A DNA stretch of 64,000 nucleotides from Eutreptiella sp. 'Long Island Sound 2002'. Taxonomy: Eukaryota > Euglenozoa > Euglenophyceae > Eutreptiales > Eutreptiaceae. A model generated the notes under the pieces. That model saw nothing but the letters and a program-made list of their open reading frames with translations. It did no database searches and was not told the DNA's origin. The position numbers and the translations under genes were made by a program. This document shows, in pieces, positions 61,770 through 64,000 of this stretch. Position 1 is the stretch's first letter. The number at the start of each line of letters is the position of its first letter. Where the stretch lies: positions 183,106,553 through 183,170,552 of the forward strand of contig OZ038379.1 in NCBI GenBank assembly GCA_964036045.1. Reading direction: 5' to 3'.

Positions 61770-62285
61770 CCCCACAGCATGCCACCAGCTGCGATGTATG
61801 GCATGCCGTGGGTCACACCTGGCTGAGGTGGGGCATGATGGGGCATGCTGTTAGGCGTGCCATAGTGTGTGTGAAGTATGGCATGGTGTGAGGTGTGGCA
61901 TGCTGTTGGGTAGGGCATGATTGTGGCATGCTGTAGGGACAAGCATGCCCTGCCTGCGGCATGGCAAACCCATACTTTGCACCAGGACTATCATACTCTG
62001 CAACATGCCATACTTGGCAGTATGCTATGCACCGCAGTATTGCCACACTCCCCACACCATGGCACAGTCCATTCTGGCAATCGGAGTTTGCACGCCATGC
62101 TTCGCAAAATGCGCGCCATGCCATGCTCCGTGCCATGCCTCACAAACACCCCATCAAACCCCACACCCCACACCATGCCACACCATAGATCATGCCATAC
62201 CCCACTGCATGGTGTGCTCATGGCATGCAATATCCCACACATACCCCTCCTCACCACCATCCCAGACCCCACCGCATGCCATGGG
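61770..62285. repeat. Degenerate CATGCCAT-rich tandem region
   Basis: About 500 bp in which GGCATGNNGT and its complement recur every 10-20 bp. Frames on both strands are rich in Met-Pro/His-Ala, reflecting the repeat. It lies just upstream of the first visible SNF2 exon. Confidence 0.65.
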
Positions 62286-64000
62286 GGCATTTGCGCACAG
62301 CGCCCGCACAGCGCGCAATTTACAGGGCAAAAATGGGGGATTTTAGGGTAATTAGCAATATTCTTGGCTATCTGGCCTGTTATGGGGTCCTGATCACTCA
62401 TACCTTCTTTCTTTTGTGCCCCGGTGACATCTCATCAAAATATGGATCACACACATCTTGCACGTTAGCAAGACCCCATTCAATAACTCGTTGCCATACA
62501 GCATGGGTGTTTTTCGGACCTTGCGGCATAATTTGGGGATGCTAGACTCTTATGGGAGTCAATGTGGCTGCGTACCATGGAGTGCTCTCAGCCACAGAAA
62601 TTTGACTAAAGGCATTCTTCAAATGCACAATAGACCATGCCTGGTGCTTGCCTATAGCAGGGAGAGCGTATGCATTGGTTTTACTTTGCGATTTTTTTTT
62701 GAGTTCCTAACGCTCAAGGTGTCACTGCGTGTACTCGGGAGTTCTGTCATACCTATAGCAGAGCTTTCTGTGTAAAAATTGCAGGCAATAGTGGCCGAAT
62801 CACGAGGTTTTTCCGGCTACTCCAGCCCCTCAAGCTAGGATCGATGCCACACACAGTTTGTAGGTGCTAAATTGTTCATGTTGTGCCTGGTACAGCACCG
62901 ATTTCGGCTTGCAATGCTGGCACTTGTTCGGCCAACCGAAGTCCCTTGCTCGTCCCATATGCACAACACTGCGGTATGCTGATCTGTGTGACCCTTGTTT
63001 GAGAACCTACCTGGCACACTCCCTCCCAGTGCAGTTCACCCGCCGCACTGCGCCCTATTTGTGTGTATGTTGTCATCTCTTCGCCTACTGAGGCACTGGA
63101 TGACTCAAAGGTTGGATAGTACAAGCAAAGCAAAGCTGGTCAGAGCAGGGACTCATCCCCTCTGGCAGCGATGGGAACAAATGCAAGACAGGGCCTTGGG
63201 TGGACTCGCCTCCCCATAGCCAGCGCCCTACCAAGCGCTTACCAAGTAGTCCTGGAGTGCAGGATAAGTGAGAAAACGCCACTCAAGGTACAACCTTGGA
63301 GGTAGTAGTAGCTAGTAGAGACAATGCTTTAACCCAAAGGGAACAACAGAGGCTGTTGCGAGAAAGAAATCTGCCACTACATAAACTGGCCCGAAACCGC
63401 TGGTGAGATCTGGATCAAAGAAGTGTGGTATGAAGTACCCCAATTGTTGCGCCTGGTCTTCATGGGAGACCACCCCTTGGGCTGGTGGCTGCTCGGCCTC
63501 CAGCTGCTCCAGCAAAAAATTTGGGGGCAACGTGCGCTGAGAATACGGCAATGGTTGTTGCACCTCTTCTTCCTGTTGCATTTCATGAAGTTGTTGTTGG
63601 ATGTGCCACGGTAGTGGCGAGCTCTAATGGGCATGCTTGTTGGGAGTATCATGTTGCTATTCGGCTTGTCGTTTGCCAGTAGACATGCTTGCTGGCCCCA
63701 CGTTGGGACGCTCAGCCAGAAAACAACAACAGGCAACAGTGGCACAGCAAAGCACAACTCAACTCATTGCCACTCTCACCATCAGCCCCAGTTCAACATG
63801 TGTGCAAGAACAAAGCATACAAGTGTCCTCTCTAACTTCGTAAGAGGGTCTGAACCCCCCCCCCTTTAGGGTGGGTGGGTGGGCACCTTCCATTGCTATT
63901 TATAAAATCAAACAGACCAGATGAGGATGCAAGTAATGTATTTTCACACACAGACACAGGCAAACAGGGCTGTCTTAGGTCTCCGACAAGTCTGGATAGA
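62286..64000. other. Right end, AT-richer, SNF2 N-terminus not found
   Basis: Expected upstream SNF2 exons (Walker A GLGKT) are not present in any frame here. One possible Gln-rich exon is listed separately. The rest is short frames. Confidence 0.45.
63325..63620 (-). CDS. Possible Gln-rich exon
   Basis: After GCCCATTAG the minus strand reads SSPLPWHIQQQLHEMQQEEE, VQQPLPYSQRTLPPNFLLEQ, LEAEQPPAQGVVSHEDQAQQ and GYFIPHFFDPDLTSGFGPVY, with the stop near 63312. It could be an N-terminal exon of the SNF2 gene or an unrelated fragment. No domain is recognised. Confidence 0.25.

Overview
The window looks like nuclear DNA of a eukaryote, most likely an alga with a complex plastid; a dinoflagellate is my best guess (moderate confidence). 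Reasons: every supported gene is broken by GT-AG introns. Coding exons are very rich in G/C at third codon positions while the spacers are full of repeats and poly-G/poly-C runs. All five recognisable genes lie on the minus strand, as in unidirectional dinoflagellate arrays. The tyrosyl-tRNA synthetase starts with two hydrophobic segments about 68 residues apart, the layout of the three-part plastid-targeting leaders of peridinin dinoflagellates and euglenophytes. A euglenophyte or another complex-plastid alga is not excluded.

Layout: (1) 1160-2293, first exon of a bacterial-type organellar tyrosyl-tRNA synthetase; the rest lies off the left edge. (2) 9307-14057, a complete three-exon gene (about 451 aa) for a type II membrane protein that looks like an uncharacterised glycosyltransferase. 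(3) 20054-28418, a GT8-type glycosyltransferase with a DTD motif; at least one middle exon is unresolved. (4) 32076-46288, a RING + LON-domain protein (LONRF-like) whose LON domain carries 29 copies of a 10-residue repeat and which ends in a membrane segment. (5) 50148-61729, an SNF2-family helicase with a long coiled-coil C-terminal tail; its N-terminal exons lie to the right. Intron phases match at every junction assigned for genes 2 and 5, at three of the GT8 junctions, and at the LON-RING junctions stated.

The large introns and spacers hold transposon debris. There are four copies of a 183-193 bp hAT-like MITE with 8-bp target duplications, two further related hAT-like MITE families, a 1.4 kb pogo-like transposon with TA duplication and a broken DDE transposase, two copies of an unidentified transposase-like C-terminus, foldback and hairpin repeats, and many micro/minisatellites. 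In the first GT8 intron, next to a 200-N assembly gap and between two (CCCCT)n tracts, lies a plus-strand, cysteine-rich open frame of about 370 codons whose codon use is unlike the host exons and which I cannot assign.

The genes do not form an operon or pathway. Two are Golgi/secretory glycosyltransferase-like, one is ubiquitin-ligase-like, one remodels DNA or chromatin, and one charges organellar tRNA. All gene models are read by eye from splice consensus, phase and family motifs.
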